Of a stretch of 64,000 nt of DNA, positions 17,193-26,707 are shown piece after piece. A program made the position numbers and the translations under genes. The stretch's first letter is position 1. Each line of letters opens with the position of its first letter. The stretch lies in contig OZ240228.1 of NCBI GenBank assembly GCA_965197795.1, positions 1,612,001 to 1,676,000 of the forward strand, in the 5' to 3' direction. This stretch comes from WHTK01 sp965197795 (GTDB lineage Bacteria > Chloroflexota > Dehalococcoidia > DSTF01 > WHTK01). The notes below the pieces were generated by a model, which saw nothing but the letters and a program-made list of their open reading frames with translations, searched no databases and was not told the DNA's origin.

Positions 17193-18155
17193 ATGAGTTC
17201 TGAAAACGCCAGCTTCGTCGTCGGCCTCGACCTCGGCGGCACTAAGATCCTCAGCGTCTGCCTCGACCCGTCGCTCAGCGTCGTCGGCCGGGACTATCGG
17301 GAGACGGGGGCCGAGGATGGTCCCGACGCCGTGATCGCCCGAATGGTGGAATCGGCGCGCGCCGCCGCGGACGGCCGCGAGCTGCGCGCCATCGGCGTCT
17401 CCGCGCCCGGCCCGCTCGACATCGGCCGAGGCATCGTCACCGAGGCGCCAAACCTCCCCGGCTGGATCAATATCCCGCTGCAGCAACGCATCCGTGAGAC
17501 CTCAGGACTGCCCGCCTGGATCGAGAACGATGCCAACGCCGGCGCCGTAGCCGAGCAGAGGGTCGGCGCCGGACGCGGTTCTAATCACATGGTGCTCGTC
17601 GCCGTCGGCACCGGTGTGGGCGGCGGCCTGATCCTCAACGGCAACCTCTATCACGGCGCCAGCGGTGGCGCCGGCGAAGTCGGCCACATGACCGTCGATC
17701 CGGGCGGGGCGATCTGCGGCTGCGGCCGCGTCGGTTGCCTCGAAGCCGTCGCCGCCGGGCGAACCCTCGACGCCGCCGCCCGGGAGATCGCCGCTGCCGA
17801 ACCCGAGGGTGTGCTCGCTCGCATCGCCCGCAGCGAGGCTGAGGAGCCCAACGCCCGCATGCTCGACCTGGCCGCCGCCGACGGCGATCCCGCGGCCATC
17901 GCCGCGCTGACTCGCGCCGGGGGCTACCTCGGCGCCGGACTGACCAACCTGACCAACCTGCTCAACCCCGACATCATCGTCATCGGCGGCAGCGTGCGCA
18001 AGAGCCAGATCTACGTCCGTAGCGCCATCGAAGTCCTAGACCGCGATGCATTCGCCCAACACCGCGCCGACGTCCGCATCGTCGAAGCCGAACTGGGCGA
18101 CGAAGCCCCGGCCATCGGCGCCGCGCTGATCGCCATCGAAAACCTCGACGACTGA
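17193..18155 (+). CDS. ROK family sugar kinase/transcriptional-regulator-fold protein
   Basis: About 320 residues with the phosphate-binding start (GLDLGGTKILSV), the catalytic-loop region IENDANAGAVAEQ and the ROK zinc motif CGCGRVGCLE. No N-terminal HTH, so it is a kinase (glucokinase-like) rather than a repressor. ATG 17193 is preferred over an ATG at 17169: TACAAT at 17179-17184 would be the -10 box of a leaderless message starting at 17193. The substrate is probably glucose or another hexose, by family only. Confidence 0.85.
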   Translation: MSSENASFVVGLDLGGTKILSVCLDPSLSVVGRDYRETGAEDGPDAVIARMVESARAAADGRELRAIGVSAPGPLDIGRGIVTEAPNLPGWINIPLQQRIRETSGLPAWIENDANAGAVAEQRVGAGRGSNHMVLVAVGTGVGGGLILNGNLYHGASGGAGEVGHMTVDPGGAICGCGRVGCLEAVAAGRTLDAAAREIAAAEPEGVLARIARSEAEEPNARMLDLAAADGDPAAIAALTRAGGYLGAGLTNLTNLLNPDIIVIGGSVRKSQIYVRSAIEVLDRDAFAQHRADVRIVEAELGDEAPAIGAALIAIENLDD

Positions 18156-18209
18156 ACGACCGCACGTCACTGCGGTGCTAAAATTAACTAGATCGAATGG
18201 AGGCCCTGT

Positions 18210-18785
18210 GTGGAGATTGTCCTGATCGTCGTTATCGCCCTGGTCGTCTTGCTCGGCGTCCTGCTGGTCGGCATGTACAACGGGCTCGTCCGCTCCCGTC
18301 TCAGGGTCCGCGAGGCCTGGTCCAGCATCGATATCCAGCTCAAGCGGCGCTCCAGCCTGATCCCGAACTTGGTCGAAACGGTGCGCGGCTACGCAGCGCA
18401 CGAGCGCGACACGCTGGACAGCGTCACCCGCGCCCGTGCTCAGCTCGACAACGCCGGCACGGCGCCGCAGGCGGCCCAGGCCAATAACATCCTGACCCAG
18501 GCGCTGCGCTCCCTCTTCGCCGTCGCCGAGGCCTACCCCGACCTCAAGGCGAACACCAACTTCCTGCAGCTGCAGTCCGAACTCTCCGACACCGAGGACA
18601 AGATCGCCTACGCGCGGCAGTTCTACAACCGCAACGTCCTCGCCTACAACGGCAAGGTCCACACGGTGCCCACGGCGATGATCGCCGGCATGTTCGGCTT
18701 CCGGCCGGAGGACTTCTTCGAGACCGACGAGGCCTCCCGCGAGGACGTGACCGTCAGCTTCGCGCCGCCCGCGGCGAACGGCTGA
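18210..18785 (+). CDS. lemA: LemA family membrane protein
   Basis: 191 residues with one N-terminal membrane helix and the LemA core (REAWSSIDIQLKRRSSLIPNLVETVRGYA, then QLQSELSDTEDKIAYARQFYN, cited in part). GTG 18210 with GGAGG upstream. LemA is usually next to htpX, as here, and is thought to work with it at the membrane in envelope protein quality control. The exact role is unknown. Confidence 0.9.
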   Translation: MEIVLIVVIALVVLLGVLLVGMYNGLVRSRLRVREAWSSIDIQLKRRSSLIPNLVETVRGYAAHERDTLDSVTRARAQLDNAGTAPQAAQANNILTQALRSLFAVAEAYPDLKANTNFLQLQSELSDTEDKIAYARQFYNRNVLAYNGKVHTVPTAMIAGMFGFRPEDFFETDEASREDVTVSFAPPAANG

Positions 18786-18872
18786 CAGGCGCAAAGTGTC
18801 GCTTCGGGCTCCAGCCGCGTTTAGGGAGACGGTGAGGCGTTTCATGCAGCCCGATCAGGCCGTTCTGCGCTG

Positions 18873-19790
18873 ATGTCGATGCAAGAACAGGTCCTGATCT
18901 ACGACCGCATCGCCTCCAACCGCTGGCGCACCTACCTGCTCATGGCGATCTTCTTCATCGTCGTCGCCGTCGCCGCCACGGCCGTTGGCATCGTCGCCGG
19001 GCTGCCGCCGGGCCTCTCGCCCATTGTCATCGTCTTCGTCGCCGCTTTCGTCGTTTTCAGCTACTTTGGCTCCGACAGCGTCGCCCTCCGTGTCGCCGGC
19101 GCGCATCAGGTCGGCGAAGAGGACGAACGCGACCTCTATCGGCTCGTCGAGAACCTCTGCATCGGCTCCGGCCTGCCGCTGCCGAAGGTCTACGTCATCG
19201 AGGATGGCTCGATGAACGCCTTCGCCACGGGCCGCGACCCCGACCACGCGTCGATCGCCGTGACGCGCGGACTGATGGGCAAGCTGGAGCGTCGCGAAAT
19301 GGAGGGCGTCCTGGCCCACGAGCTGTCGCACATCGGCAATCGCGACACACTGGTCATGGGCACCGTGGTCGTGCTGATCGGCCTCCTCGCTCTGCTGGCC
19401 GATATCGGTCTGCGTCTGACCTGGTTCGGCGCCGGTAGACGACGCAGCTACGGCGGCAACAACAGCAAGGGCGCCGGCCTCATCGTCATCGTGGCGCTGA
19501 TCTTCGTCATCCTCTCGCCGATCATCGCCCGCATCATTGCCATGGCCGTCTCACGTCAGCGCGAGTACCTCGCCGACGCCTCCGGCGCACTACTGACGCG
19601 CTATCCGGAGGGGCTCGCCTCTGCCCTCGAGAAGATCAGCGGCGACACCGACCCGCTCGACCAGGCCACCAAGGCCACGGAGCACATGTACTTCGTCAAC
19701 CCGTTGACGCCGCACAAGAGCGCCCTCAACAACATGTTCTCCAGTCACCCGCCGATCGAAGAGCGCATCAAGCTGCTCCGCGCGATGTGA
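18873..19790 (+). CDS. htpX: HtpX-like membrane zinc metalloprotease (M48)
   Basis: 305 residues with two N-terminal transmembrane helices, the active-site motif HELSHIGN, two more hydrophobic segments and the third zinc-ligand Glu region (REYLADASG). Family members degrade misfolded membrane proteins from the cytoplasmic side. It follows lemA by about 90 bases, and its stop overlaps the start of the endonuclease III gene, so lemA-htpX-nth is probably one operon. Confidence 0.92.
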   Translation: MSMQEQVLIYDRIASNRWRTYLLMAIFFIVVAVAATAVGIVAGLPPGLSPIVIVFVAAFVVFSYFGSDSVALRVAGAHQVGEEDERDLYRLVENLCIGSGLPLPKVYVIEDGSMNAFATGRDPDHASIAVTRGLMGKLERREMEGVLAHELSHIGNRDTLVMGTVVVLIGLLALLADIGLRLTWFGAGRRRSYGGNNSKGAGLIVIVALIFVILSPIIARIIAMAVSRQREYLADASGALLTRYPEGLASALEKISGDTDPLDQATKATEHMYFVNPLTPHKSALNNMFSSHPPIEERIKLLRAM

Positions 19791-20482
19791 CGATGCCGCG
19801 GACCAAAACGAAGCCTAAGCTCCTTACCCCGGACGAGGTCATCGACCGACTGCGCGCCCTCTATGGTGAGCCGCAGTGGCGCCCTCACCACGACGCCACC
19901 GCTGAACTCGTGCTGACTCTGCTCTCGCAGAACACGTCGGACTCCAACTCGGGGCGCGCCTTCTCGCGCCTGCTGCAGCGCTTCCCCGACTGGCAGTCCG
20001 TCATCGAGGCGCCTCTTTTTGAGGTCGAGGACGCGATCCGTCCCGGCGGCCTCGCGCCGACCAAGGCGCCGCGGCTGCAGGCGATGCTCACCGAGGTCAA
20101 GTCGCGCACCGGTGGCTTCGACCTGCGCTTCCTGGCCGATATGCCGGTCGAGGAGGCACGCGAATGGTTGCGCACGCTGCCTGCAGTCGGTCCCAAGACG
20201 GCCGCCTGCGTACTACTCTTTGGCCTCGGCATGCCCGGCCTGCCGGTCGACACGCACGTCTTCCGCGTCGCCACACGCCTCGGCCTCATCGAGGAGAAGA
20301 TGGGGCCGGAGAAGGCGCAAACCTACCTTGAGGCCCTCGTCCCACCAGAAGACCACTTCGGTTTTCACATCCTTCTGATTCGCCACGGCCGCCATTGCTG
20401 CAGCGCTCGTTCTCCAGATTGCGCCGCTTGCCCGCTGCGTCCGGACTGCCCCGCGGCGCCTGGATTTATGGCTTCGAAATAG
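19787..20482 (+). CDS. nth: Endonuclease III-like DNA glycosylase/AP lyase
   Basis: About 230 residues: a helix-hairpin-helix and GPD region (LPAVGPKTAACVLLFGLG) with the catalytic Lys, the catalytic Asp in VDTHVFRVATRLG, and a C-terminal four-Cys iron-sulfur loop (C-x6-C-x2-C-x5-C within CCSARSPDCAACPLRPDC). This is full-length for the family and removes oxidised pyrimidines. GTG 19787 overlaps htpX; ATG 19793 is an equal choice. Confidence 0.9.
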   Translation: MTMPRTKTKPKLLTPDEVIDRLRALYGEPQWRPHHDATAELVLTLLSQNTSDSNSGRAFSRLLQRFPDWQSVIEAPLFEVEDAIRPGGLAPTKAPRLQAMLTEVKSRTGGFDLRFLADMPVEEAREWLRTLPAVGPKTAACVLLFGLGMPGLPVDTHVFRVATRLGLIEEKMGPEKAQTYLEALVPPEDHFGFHILLIRHGRHCCSARSPDCAACPLRPDCPAAPGFMASK

Positions 20483-20613
20483 CCTTGGTCGCAGCGCACC
20501 TCGCGTTGACACCGCCCGAAAGCCGCTCCTAATATCAGAGTAAGAATCGATAAATAACCTCTTGCAGGTTTTACGCATGCATCTGTCTCTCGTGATTGGA
20601 AAGGAACTTCGTA

Positions 20614-22146
20614 ATGTCCACGGCGATTGTCGTGGTCCTGATCATCGGGATCACGCTGCCGGTAGGGGCTCTCATCGGACTGGCGCTTTATCGAAGAAGG
20701 GAACAATCAAAACTGGCAGGCGCTGAAGCCAACGCCGATCGCCTGCTCTCCGAAGCGCAGACAAAAGAAAAAGAGCTCCTCCTCGAAGCCAAAGAAGAGT
20801 CCATCCGTATCCGTAATCAGGCCGAAAACGAGGCCAAGGATATGCGGCAGGAAGTCCTGCGTCTGGAGCAACGTGTCTCCCAGCGCGAAGAGAACATCGA
20901 CCGCAAACAGGAATCGATCGACCGGCGCGATTCTGCGCTCTCAGAACGCGAAGGCAAGCTAGACGAAGCACGACAGGTCATCGAAGAGCTGCAGGGCCAG
21001 CGCCTCGCCGAGCTCGAGCGTGTCTCACACCTGACTCAGACCGAGGCCCGCACTCTCCTCATGACCGATATGGAGGCAGAGGTGCACGAGGAGGCGAACC
21101 GCCTCGTACGACAGATCGAAGAGGAGGTCAAGGAGAACGCCGGCCCCAAGGCTCGCGAGATCCTCACCGCGACCCTGCAACGCATCGCCACGGAGACCGT
21201 CTCCGAATCTACCGTCTCGGTCGTCCCGATCCCGTCCGAGGACATGAAGGGGCGCATCATCGGTCGCGAGGGCCGCAACATCCGCGCCCTCGAGCACGCC
21301 ACCGGCGTCGACCTGATCATCGACGACACACCGGACGCGGTCATGCTGTCGTCCTTCGACGGGGTCCGCCGCGAGGTCGCGCGGGTTTCCCTGACACGCC
21401 TCATGTCGGACGGCCGCATCCACCCGACGCGCATCGAGGAGATCGTCGAGAAGGCGCGTGGGGACGTCGAGAACGAGCTCAAAGAGGCAGGCGAAGAGGC
21501 CATGTTGGAGGCGAACTGCCCCGGGCTGCATCCCGAGATCGTGCGCACCCTGGGCCGTCTCAAGTACCGCACCAGTTACGGCCAGAATCAGCTGATGCAC
21601 GCCGTGGAGTCCTCCAAGATTGGCGCGTTGCTGGCTCGCGAAATCGGCGCCGATGTCAACGTGATGCGTCGCGGCGCCCTGCTACACGACATCGGCAAGG
21701 CGATCGACCGCGAGCTGGAAGGCACGCACGCCATCCTCGGCGCCGAACTGGCGCGCCGTTACAGCATCTCCGACCCGATCGCCCACTGCATCGAAGCGCA
21801 CCATGAGGAAGTCACGCCGAGCAGCATCGAAGCGCTGCTGACGCAGATCGCCGACGCGGTCAGCGGCGGACGCCCCGGCGCCCGCATGGAGGCGCTGGAG
21901 TCGTACATCAAGCGCCTGGAGGAGCTGGAAGGTATCGCCAACAGCTTCAACGGCGTCGACAAGTCCTTCGCCATCCAGGCGGGCCGTGAAGTGCGCATCC
22001 TCGTCAAGCCTGAAACGGTGGACGACCTTGGCGCCATGCGCCTGGCACGCGACGTCAGCAAAAAGATCGAAGAGTCCATGGAGTATCCGGGACAGATCAA
22101 GGTCACCGTGGTGCGCGAAACACGCGCCACGGACGTCGCGCGGTAA
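20614..22146 (+). CDS. rny: Ribonuclease Y
   Basis: About 510 residues: an N-terminal membrane helix, a long coiled coil (about 30-170), a KH domain (GRIIGREGRNIRALE) and an HD domain (HDIGKAID) typical of RNase Y, the membrane-bound endoribonuclease that starts mRNA decay in many Gram-positives and Chloroflexi. ATG 20614 is preferred (AAGGA upstream). It is followed immediately by ymdB, a common pairing. Confidence 0.95.
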   Translation: MSTAIVVVLIIGITLPVGALIGLALYRRREQSKLAGAEANADRLLSEAQTKEKELLLEAKEESIRIRNQAENEAKDMRQEVLRLEQRVSQREENIDRKQESIDRRDSALSEREGKLDEARQVIEELQGQRLAELERVSHLTQTEARTLLMTDMEAEVHEEANRLVRQIEEEVKENAGPKAREILTATLQRIATETVSESTVSVVPIPSEDMKGRIIGREGRNIRALEHATGVDLIIDDTPDAVMLSSFDGVRREVARVSLTRLMSDGRIHPTRIEEIVEKARGDVENELKEAGEEAMLEANCPGLHPEIVRTLGRLKYRTSYGQNQLMHAVESSKIGALLAREIGADVNVMRRGALLHDIGKAIDRELEGTHAILGAELARRYSISDPIAHCIEAHHEEVTPSSIEALLTQIADAVSGGRPGARMEALESYIKRLEELEGIANSFNGVDKSFAIQAGREVRILVKPETVDDLGAMRLARDVSKKIEESMEYPGQIKVTVVRETRATDVAR

Positions 22147-22155
22147 GATTGACAG

Positions 22156-22959
22156 GTGCGAGTTCTCTTTATCGGCGATGTCGTAGGCCGGCCGGGCCGC
22201 CGTGGCCTCGCCGCCATCCTGCCTGACGTGCGCCGGGAGCTCGAGCTAGACGTCGTCATAGCCAACGGCGAAAACGCCGCCAACGGGCGCGGCCTTACGC
22301 TGCGCACGGTCAAGGAGATGTTCAAGGCCGGCGTCGACATCATCTCTTCCGGCAACCACATCTGGGACCAGCGCGAGATCATCGAAGAGCTGGACAGCGA
22401 TCGCCCGATCCTGCGACCTGCCAACTATCCCTCGGGCACACCGGGGCGCGGCATGCTTCGCGCCAAGGGCCTCACCGTCCTCAATCTGCAGGGCCGCACG
22501 TTCATGGCCAACATCGACTGTCCCTTCCGCACCGCCGACGCCCTGCTGGCGGACGGCCCGGAGGGTCCCATCGTGGTCGATATGCACGCCGAGGCGACCA
22601 GCGAGAAGCAGGCCATGGGCTGGTACCTCGATGGCCGCGTCGCCGCCGTGCTGGGCAGCCACACACACGTCCCAACAGCGGATACGCGCGTATTGCCCCG
22701 CGGTACCGCCTACGTCACGGACGCGGGCTTCAGCGGCGCCCGCGACAGCGTCCTCGGCTTCGAAGTGGCGGCCTCGCACCGCCTCTTCCTGACGGCGATG
22801 CCGACGCGCCTGCCCGTGGCCGAAAAATGCCGCATCGTGGTCATGAACAGCGTCCTGGTCGACATCGATGACAAGACCGACCGAGCTCTCAGCATCCAGC
22901 GCATCGACCGTGAGCACACCTTCGCAGACACGGAGGAAAAAGGAGACACGGCGGACTGA
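22156..22959 (+). CDS. ymdB: YmdB-family metallophosphoesterase
   Basis: 267 residues beginning MRVLFIGDVVGRPGRRG, with the calcineurin-like metal ligands in GDVVG, ANGENAA, SGNHIWDQ and GSHTHVPTAD. YmdB proteins are cyclic-nucleotide/metal-dependent phosphoesterases associated with RNase Y. GTG 22156 has no Shine-Dalgarno but TAAGAT ends 6 bases before it, overlapping the rny stop, so a leaderless promoter internal to the operon is possible. Intact. Confidence 0.92.
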   Translation: MRVLFIGDVVGRPGRRGLAAILPDVRRELELDVVIANGENAANGRGLTLRTVKEMFKAGVDIISSGNHIWDQREIIEELDSDRPILRPANYPSGTPGRGMLRAKGLTVLNLQGRTFMANIDCPFRTADALLADGPEGPIVVDMHAEATSEKQAMGWYLDGRVAAVLGSHTHVPTADTRVLPRGTAYVTDAGFSGARDSVLGFEVAASHRLFLTAMPTRLPVAEKCRIVVMNSVLVDIDDKTDRALSIQRIDREHTFADTEEKGDTAD

Positions 22960-22972
22960 ACCCCGCAAGACA

Positions 22973-23830
22973 ATGGCGAAGGCTGACTTTCACAACCACA
23001 GCACGGCCTCAGACGGCAAGCTAACCCCGACCCAGCTCATCGACCTCGCGGCTTCCCGCGGCGTCAAGATATTCGCCCTCACCGACCACGACTCCACCGA
23101 GGGCATCGCCGAAGCGCGCACTGCGGCGGCAAAGCACGAGGGCTTCTTCCTGATCCCCGGCGTCGAGCTCAGCACCGACATCGAGGGCGACGAGGTCCAC
23201 ATGCTCGGCTACTTCACCTTCGAGATGCTGCAGAACGCCGACCTGCAGGCCGAGCTGACGGAGTTCCGCGCCGGCCGCTTCGAACGGGGCCGTCTCATGA
23301 CCGAGAAGCTGGCTGCCATCGGCAATCCGATCGAATGGGAACGCGTCCTCGAGATCGCCGGCGACGCCTCCGTGGGCCGCCCGCACGTCGCTCAAGCCCT
23401 GGTTGAGGCCGGCCACGTCGCCACCATTACGGAAGCCTTCGACCTCTACATCGGCCGCGATGGCCCCGCCTACGCCGAACGTGAGAAGATGACTCCAAAG
23501 CAGGCAATTGAGACGCTGCACCGCTACGGCGCGTCAGCCGTCTTCGCCCACCCCAGCTTCACGAAGAGCTTTGATGACATCGTTCCGGAGCTGGTTCAGG
23601 CCGGTCTCGCGGGCATGGAGGTCTACTACAAGAACTACGACCCGGAGACGGTGCAATCGCTGGCCGGTAAGGCCGCGAAGTTCGGCTTGCTGCCCCTCGG
23701 CGGCAGCGACTACCACGCGTTGAACAACCCCGGCGAGCGCGAGCCGGGTGACATCCCGCTACCTGACAGCGTGGCTAAAGACTTCCTCGAGAAAGAGCTG
23801 CCATGGGTACCGGCCGGAGCCCTCGGCTAG
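22973..23830 (+). CDS. PHP-domain phosphoesterase
   Basis: 285 residues starting MAKADFHNHSTASDG, with the PHP metal motifs DFHNHS, TDHDS, PGVE and later HPSF and GGSDYH. It resembles the RNase AM/nucleoside-3',5'-bisphosphate phosphatase group. ATG 22973 is chosen; the frame is open further upstream but overlaps ymdB. It lies 13 bases after ymdB and probably shares its transcript, in line with an RNA-turnover neighbourhood. Confidence 0.88.
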   Translation: MAKADFHNHSTASDGKLTPTQLIDLAASRGVKIFALTDHDSTEGIAEARTAAAKHEGFFLIPGVELSTDIEGDEVHMLGYFTFEMLQNADLQAELTEFRAGRFERGRLMTEKLAAIGNPIEWERVLEIAGDASVGRPHVAQALVEAGHVATITEAFDLYIGRDGPAYAEREKMTPKQAIETLHRYGASAVFAHPSFTKSFDDIVPELVQAGLAGMEVYYKNYDPETVQSLAGKAAKFGLLPLGGSDYHALNNPGEREPGDIPLPDSVAKDFLEKELPWVPAGALG

Positions 23831-24348
23831 ACGAGTCGGAGGGCGCGACCTTCTGCGCCCGTCATTCCGACGTCGAGACTTACCTGCACTGCAGCCGTTG
23901 TGGCACGCCGATCTGTCCGCACTGCCTGGTCCAAACGCCCGTCGGCGCCCGCTGCCCCGACTGCGCGCACATCAGTCGCCTGCCCACCTTCGACATCACG
24001 CCGGTCTTCTTCGCGCGCGGTTTCGTCGCTGCCATGGTCGCCGGAGCCGTCGTGGGCGGCGTCTGGGGCGGCCTCAAAGGGCCGCTGGGCTTTGGTTTCC
24101 TGTTCGCCATACTGCTCGGCTTCGCCGCGGGTTGGGCCGTCAGCGAGGCCGTTAGCCGGGCCACCAATCGCAAGCGAGGCCTCGGGCTGCAAGTCTCTGC
24201 CGTTGCGGGCGTTGCGCTCGCCTTCCTGATTCAGGACTTCATCGCCGAGGACACCTTCGTTTTCGCACGCAGCGTCGTCCGCGAAGGCGACCTGATCCTG
24301 CTCATCGTTGGCGCCATCTACGCCGCAGTCCGGCTCAAAGCCGGCTAG
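23803..24348 (+). CDS. B-box/zinc-ribbon multi-pass membrane protein
   Basis: 181 residues. The N-terminus has a zinc-binding segment with paired cysteines and histidines (FCARHSD, CSRCGTPICPHC, CPDCAH) similar to B-box and rhomboid-associated zinc fingers, followed by about four hydrophobic segments. It overlaps the end of the PHP gene by 28 bases, so it is translationally coupled. Function unknown. Confidence 0.75.
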   Translation: MGTGRSPRLDESEGATFCARHSDVETYLHCSRCGTPICPHCLVQTPVGARCPDCAHISRLPTFDITPVFFARGFVAAMVAGAVVGGVWGGLKGPLGFGFLFAILLGFAAGWAVSEAVSRATNRKRGLGLQVSAVAGVALAFLIQDFIAEDTFVFARSVVREGDLILLIVGAIYAAVRLKAG

Positions 24349-24352
24349 TTTT
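24330..24352 (+). terminator. Terminator at end of rny operon
   Basis: A CCGGCT-CAA-AGCCGG hairpin overlaps the stop codon of the zinc-ribbon membrane protein and is followed by CTAGTTTT. The short stem plus T-run fits an intrinsic terminator. Confidence 0.6.
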
Positions 24353-24401
24353 ATGCCTAGATTAGGGATTTACTAACGATGCGTGGTGCCGCTTCGGGCG
24401 G

Positions 24402-24815
24402 CTAGCGCATCACGATCGCCAGTACGACGACCAGCGCAAACAGGGAGCCCGAGATAATCGCGATGCGCCGCAGTTCATCGGCGATAAAGGAGCGTTCGAA
24501 CGTAGGCAGCTGGCCCGCCATGATCCGAGCCGCACCCTCCGAGGTGCCACGCTGCCGTAGCTGCGCCGCGCGCCGTCCCGGCTGACGCCGCGTCTCCCCG
24601 GGAGCCGTCCTGCCGATCCACTCGGGACGTGTCTCGACAGGGCCGGTCGCGTTGCCCAGCGCGCCCGCCGCGGACGGCGTCGATCCATCGTCGGCGAAGA
24701 TCGGGTTGCCATCAAGATCGGTACGTTGATTAGGCTGTGCTTGCGGTTGCTCCGGCCCTGCTGCGAATTCAGGTCGTCGAGGAGCGCGGCGGGTCGGTCG
24801 CCTTTTTCTTGGCAT
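24402..24815 (-). CDS. Small basic protein with C-terminal membrane anchor
   Basis: 137 residues beginning MPRKRRPTRRAPRRP, then a low-complexity Pro/Gln/Gly region, a basic middle part and one C-terminal hydrophobic helix (IAIISGSLFALVVVLAIVM). No family recognised. ATG 24815 is selected because a perfect TATAAT ends 9 bases upstream (leaderless start); a longer frame upstream exists but crosses this promoter. Possible tail-anchored protein facing the cytoplasm. Confidence 0.6.
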   Translation of the reverse strand: MPRKRRPTRRAPRRPEFAAGPEQPQAQPNQRTDLDGNPIFADDGSTPSAAGALGNATGPVETRPEWIGRTAPGETRRQPGRRAAQLRQRGTSEGAARIMAGQLPTFERSFIADELRRIAIISGSLFALVVVLAIVMR

Positions 24816-24824
24816 ATCGTCCAG

Positions 24825-24854
24825 ATTATAGGCGTGCCCAGCCGCCTCGAACAA
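24825..24854 (-). promoter_or_regulatory. Promoter with perfect TATAAT
   Basis: On the minus strand TTGTTC (24854-24849) and TATAAT (24830-24825) are 18 bases apart. The -10 ends 9 bases before the ATG of the tail-anchored protein gene, so transcription would begin at or next to the start codon. Confidence 0.6.
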
Positions 24855-24958
24855 ACCTCGCTTTCGCTTTGACGCCCACCTGCTAAACTGTCCTCGCACC
24901 CTCGCCCGAAATCGATCGCGGGTGTTCCGGTGAGGCGCCGGCGAAGGAGCAGCTCTAA

Positions 24959-25468
24959 ATGCTGAAACAGACCACGCGACCAAGTCGAGTACAGCGGACG
25001 CCCAAGGTTCGCCGCGAAGAGACCGCGCTCGTTATAGTCGAAGAGCTCGAGCTTGAGACCACGGCCGCGCCGAGCTTTCACGACATCACCGCCGCAGTCA
25101 GCGCCATCGTGTCGGAGTCTGGCGTCAGCTTCGGTCACGTCACCGTTTACTCTCTCCACACCACAGCCGCCGTCCGGATCAACGAGCACGAGCCGTTACT
25201 CCTTCGCGACATGGCGCGCACCCTGCGCCAGATCGCGCCCTCTGACGCCTACTACGAGCACAACGACTTCGGCCGCCGCACGGTCAATATGCACGCCGAC
25301 GAGCCTGCCAACGGCCACTCCCACTGCCAACACCTCTTCCTCTCGACCAGCGAGTCGATCCCGGTCATCGACGGTAGGCCTCAGCTCGGCACCTACCAGA
25401 GCATCTTCCTCATCGAGCTCGATCAGCCCAGGCTGCGTCAGGTCCTCGTCACCGTCGTCGGCTGCTAG
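24959..25468 (+). CDS. yjbQ: YjbQ/UPF0047 family protein
   Basis: About 169 residues with the conserved UPF0047 pattern: HTTAAVRINE, DAYYEHNDF, NGHSHCQHLFLS and GTYQSIFLIELD. Members bind metal through these histidines; some have been linked to secondary thiamine-phosphate synthase activity, but the role is still unclear. ATG 24959 has an AAGGAG site. The N-terminus is about 25 residues longer than usual and basic. Intact. Confidence 0.9.
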   Translation: MLKQTTRPSRVQRTPKVRREETALVIVEELELETTAAPSFHDITAAVSAIVSESGVSFGHVTVYSLHTTAAVRINEHEPLLLRDMARTLRQIAPSDAYYEHNDFGRRTVNMHADEPANGHSHCQHLFLSTSESIPVIDGRPQLGTYQSIFLIELDQPRLRQVLVTVVGC

Positions 25469-25522
25469 CTGCCGTCCCGCGCCAGGCGCCGCGCGATTCC
25501 GTAACCGGGCCAAGCACGAGAG

Positions 25523-26635
25523 ATGAACCTCGCCAACCTCGACGCGACGCATAACCCAGCGCTGTTCGACCTTCTGGCCGCGCGGATCCGCGACTCCGGT
25601 CCGATTTCCTTCGCCGAGTTCTATGAGACCGCCCTTTACCACCCTCGCCTCGGCTACTATTTCACGTCCGACCCAGCGCGCGATTTCCAATCCAGCCCCA
25701 ACGTGCATTCCGTCTTCGGCGCCGCGATCGCGCGCCGGCTCGCCGCCTTCTGGCGCGACCTCGGGAGCCCGCAGCGATTCGACGTCTTCGAGGCCGGCGC
25801 CGCCACGGGACGTCTGGCCGCGGACGTGCTTCGCTATCTGCGCAGCGCGGAGCCGCAGCTCTATCAGTCCTTGCATTATGTCATGCAGGACGTCACCCTG
25901 ACCGTCGAGTCCGCAGCCGACCGGCTCGTCGACCTGGGTATCGACCCCGACAAAGTGGAGGTCGCGGCGTCGCTGCCCGTTACACCGCAAATCGAGGGCT
26001 GCATCCTCAGCAATGAGCTGCTCGATGCCCTGCCCTTCCATCGCATCCGGCGCCGCGACGGTGAGCTCCACGAGCTTCTGGTCGGCTTCGACCATGGCGC
26101 GTTCTATGACGTCGAGTCGGCGCCGCGGCCCGACATCGCGGCCCACTTCGACGCGCTCGGGCTGCTTCCCGCCGAGAGCTGCGACGCCGAGGTCAACCTC
26201 GTCGCTCCGGCATGGCTGACGCGCGCCGCCGGCGCGCTGCGTCGCGGCTACGTCCTTACGCTGGATTACGGTTACGAGGCGCCAGACCTCTACGCCCTTT
26301 GGCGCAAGCGCGGCACACTGCTCACCTTCTATCGCCACACGTCGGGAGATGACCCCTACGTCCGAGTCGGCCACCAGGACATCACCGCCAGCGTCGACTT
26401 CACCAGCGTCACGCGTGCCGGTGAAGCCGCCGGCCTGCGTTCGCTCGAGTTCACGACCCAGTCCGAGTTCCTGGCCGGCCTCGGCATCGGCGAAGCGCTG
26501 GCTCAGACGCCGGCTGCCGACCAGCTCGAGGCCTACACAGCTCTGCGACGCGCCGTCACGGAGCTCACCGACGTCGCCGGCCTCGGCCGCATCCGCGTGC
26601 TGACGCAGATCAAGGACGGTTCCCAGGCGCCTTGA
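25523..26635 (+). CDS. MidA/NDUFAF7-like SAM-dependent methyltransferase
   Basis: 370 residues with the SAM-binding segment VFEAGAATGRLAADVL, the family motif YHPRLGYYFTS near the start and ILSNELLDALPFHRI. NDUFAF7 methylates an arginine of complex I in mitochondria; bacterial homologues are assumed to methylate proteins. A dual role with complex I cannot be tested here as no nuo genes are present. Intact, monocistronic, followed by the iscU promoter region. Confidence 0.88.
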   Translation: MNLANLDATHNPALFDLLAARIRDSGPISFAEFYETALYHPRLGYYFTSDPARDFQSSPNVHSVFGAAIARRLAAFWRDLGSPQRFDVFEAGAATGRLAADVLRYLRSAEPQLYQSLHYVMQDVTLTVESAADRLVDLGIDPDKVEVAASLPVTPQIEGCILSNELLDALPFHRIRRRDGELHELLVGFDHGAFYDVESAPRPDIAAHFDALGLLPAESCDAEVNLVAPAWLTRAAGALRRGYVLTLDYGYEAPDLYALWRKRGTLLTFYRHTSGDDPYVRVGHQDITASVDFTSVTRAGEAAGLRSLEFTTQSEFLAGLGIGEALAQTPAADQLEAYTALRRAVTELTDVAGLGRIRVLTQIKDGSQAP

Positions 26636-26667
26636 CACGTTCCCAGAGCACCTTTAGGAGGGTTTCA

Positions 26668-26690
26668 GATAACTCCGGCATCCAGTTATC
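26668..26690 (+). promoter_or_regulatory. Inverted-repeat operator candidate upstream of IscU-like gene
   Basis: GATAACT and AGTTATC form a perfect 7+7 inverted repeat with 9 bases between, lying just upstream of a -10 box TATCCT (26696-26701). Blocking the promoter by a dimeric regulator, for example an Rrf2/IscR-like protein, is plausible. The regulator is not in the window. Confidence 0.5.
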
Positions 26691-26707
26691 CCTGCTATCC
26701 TGAATCC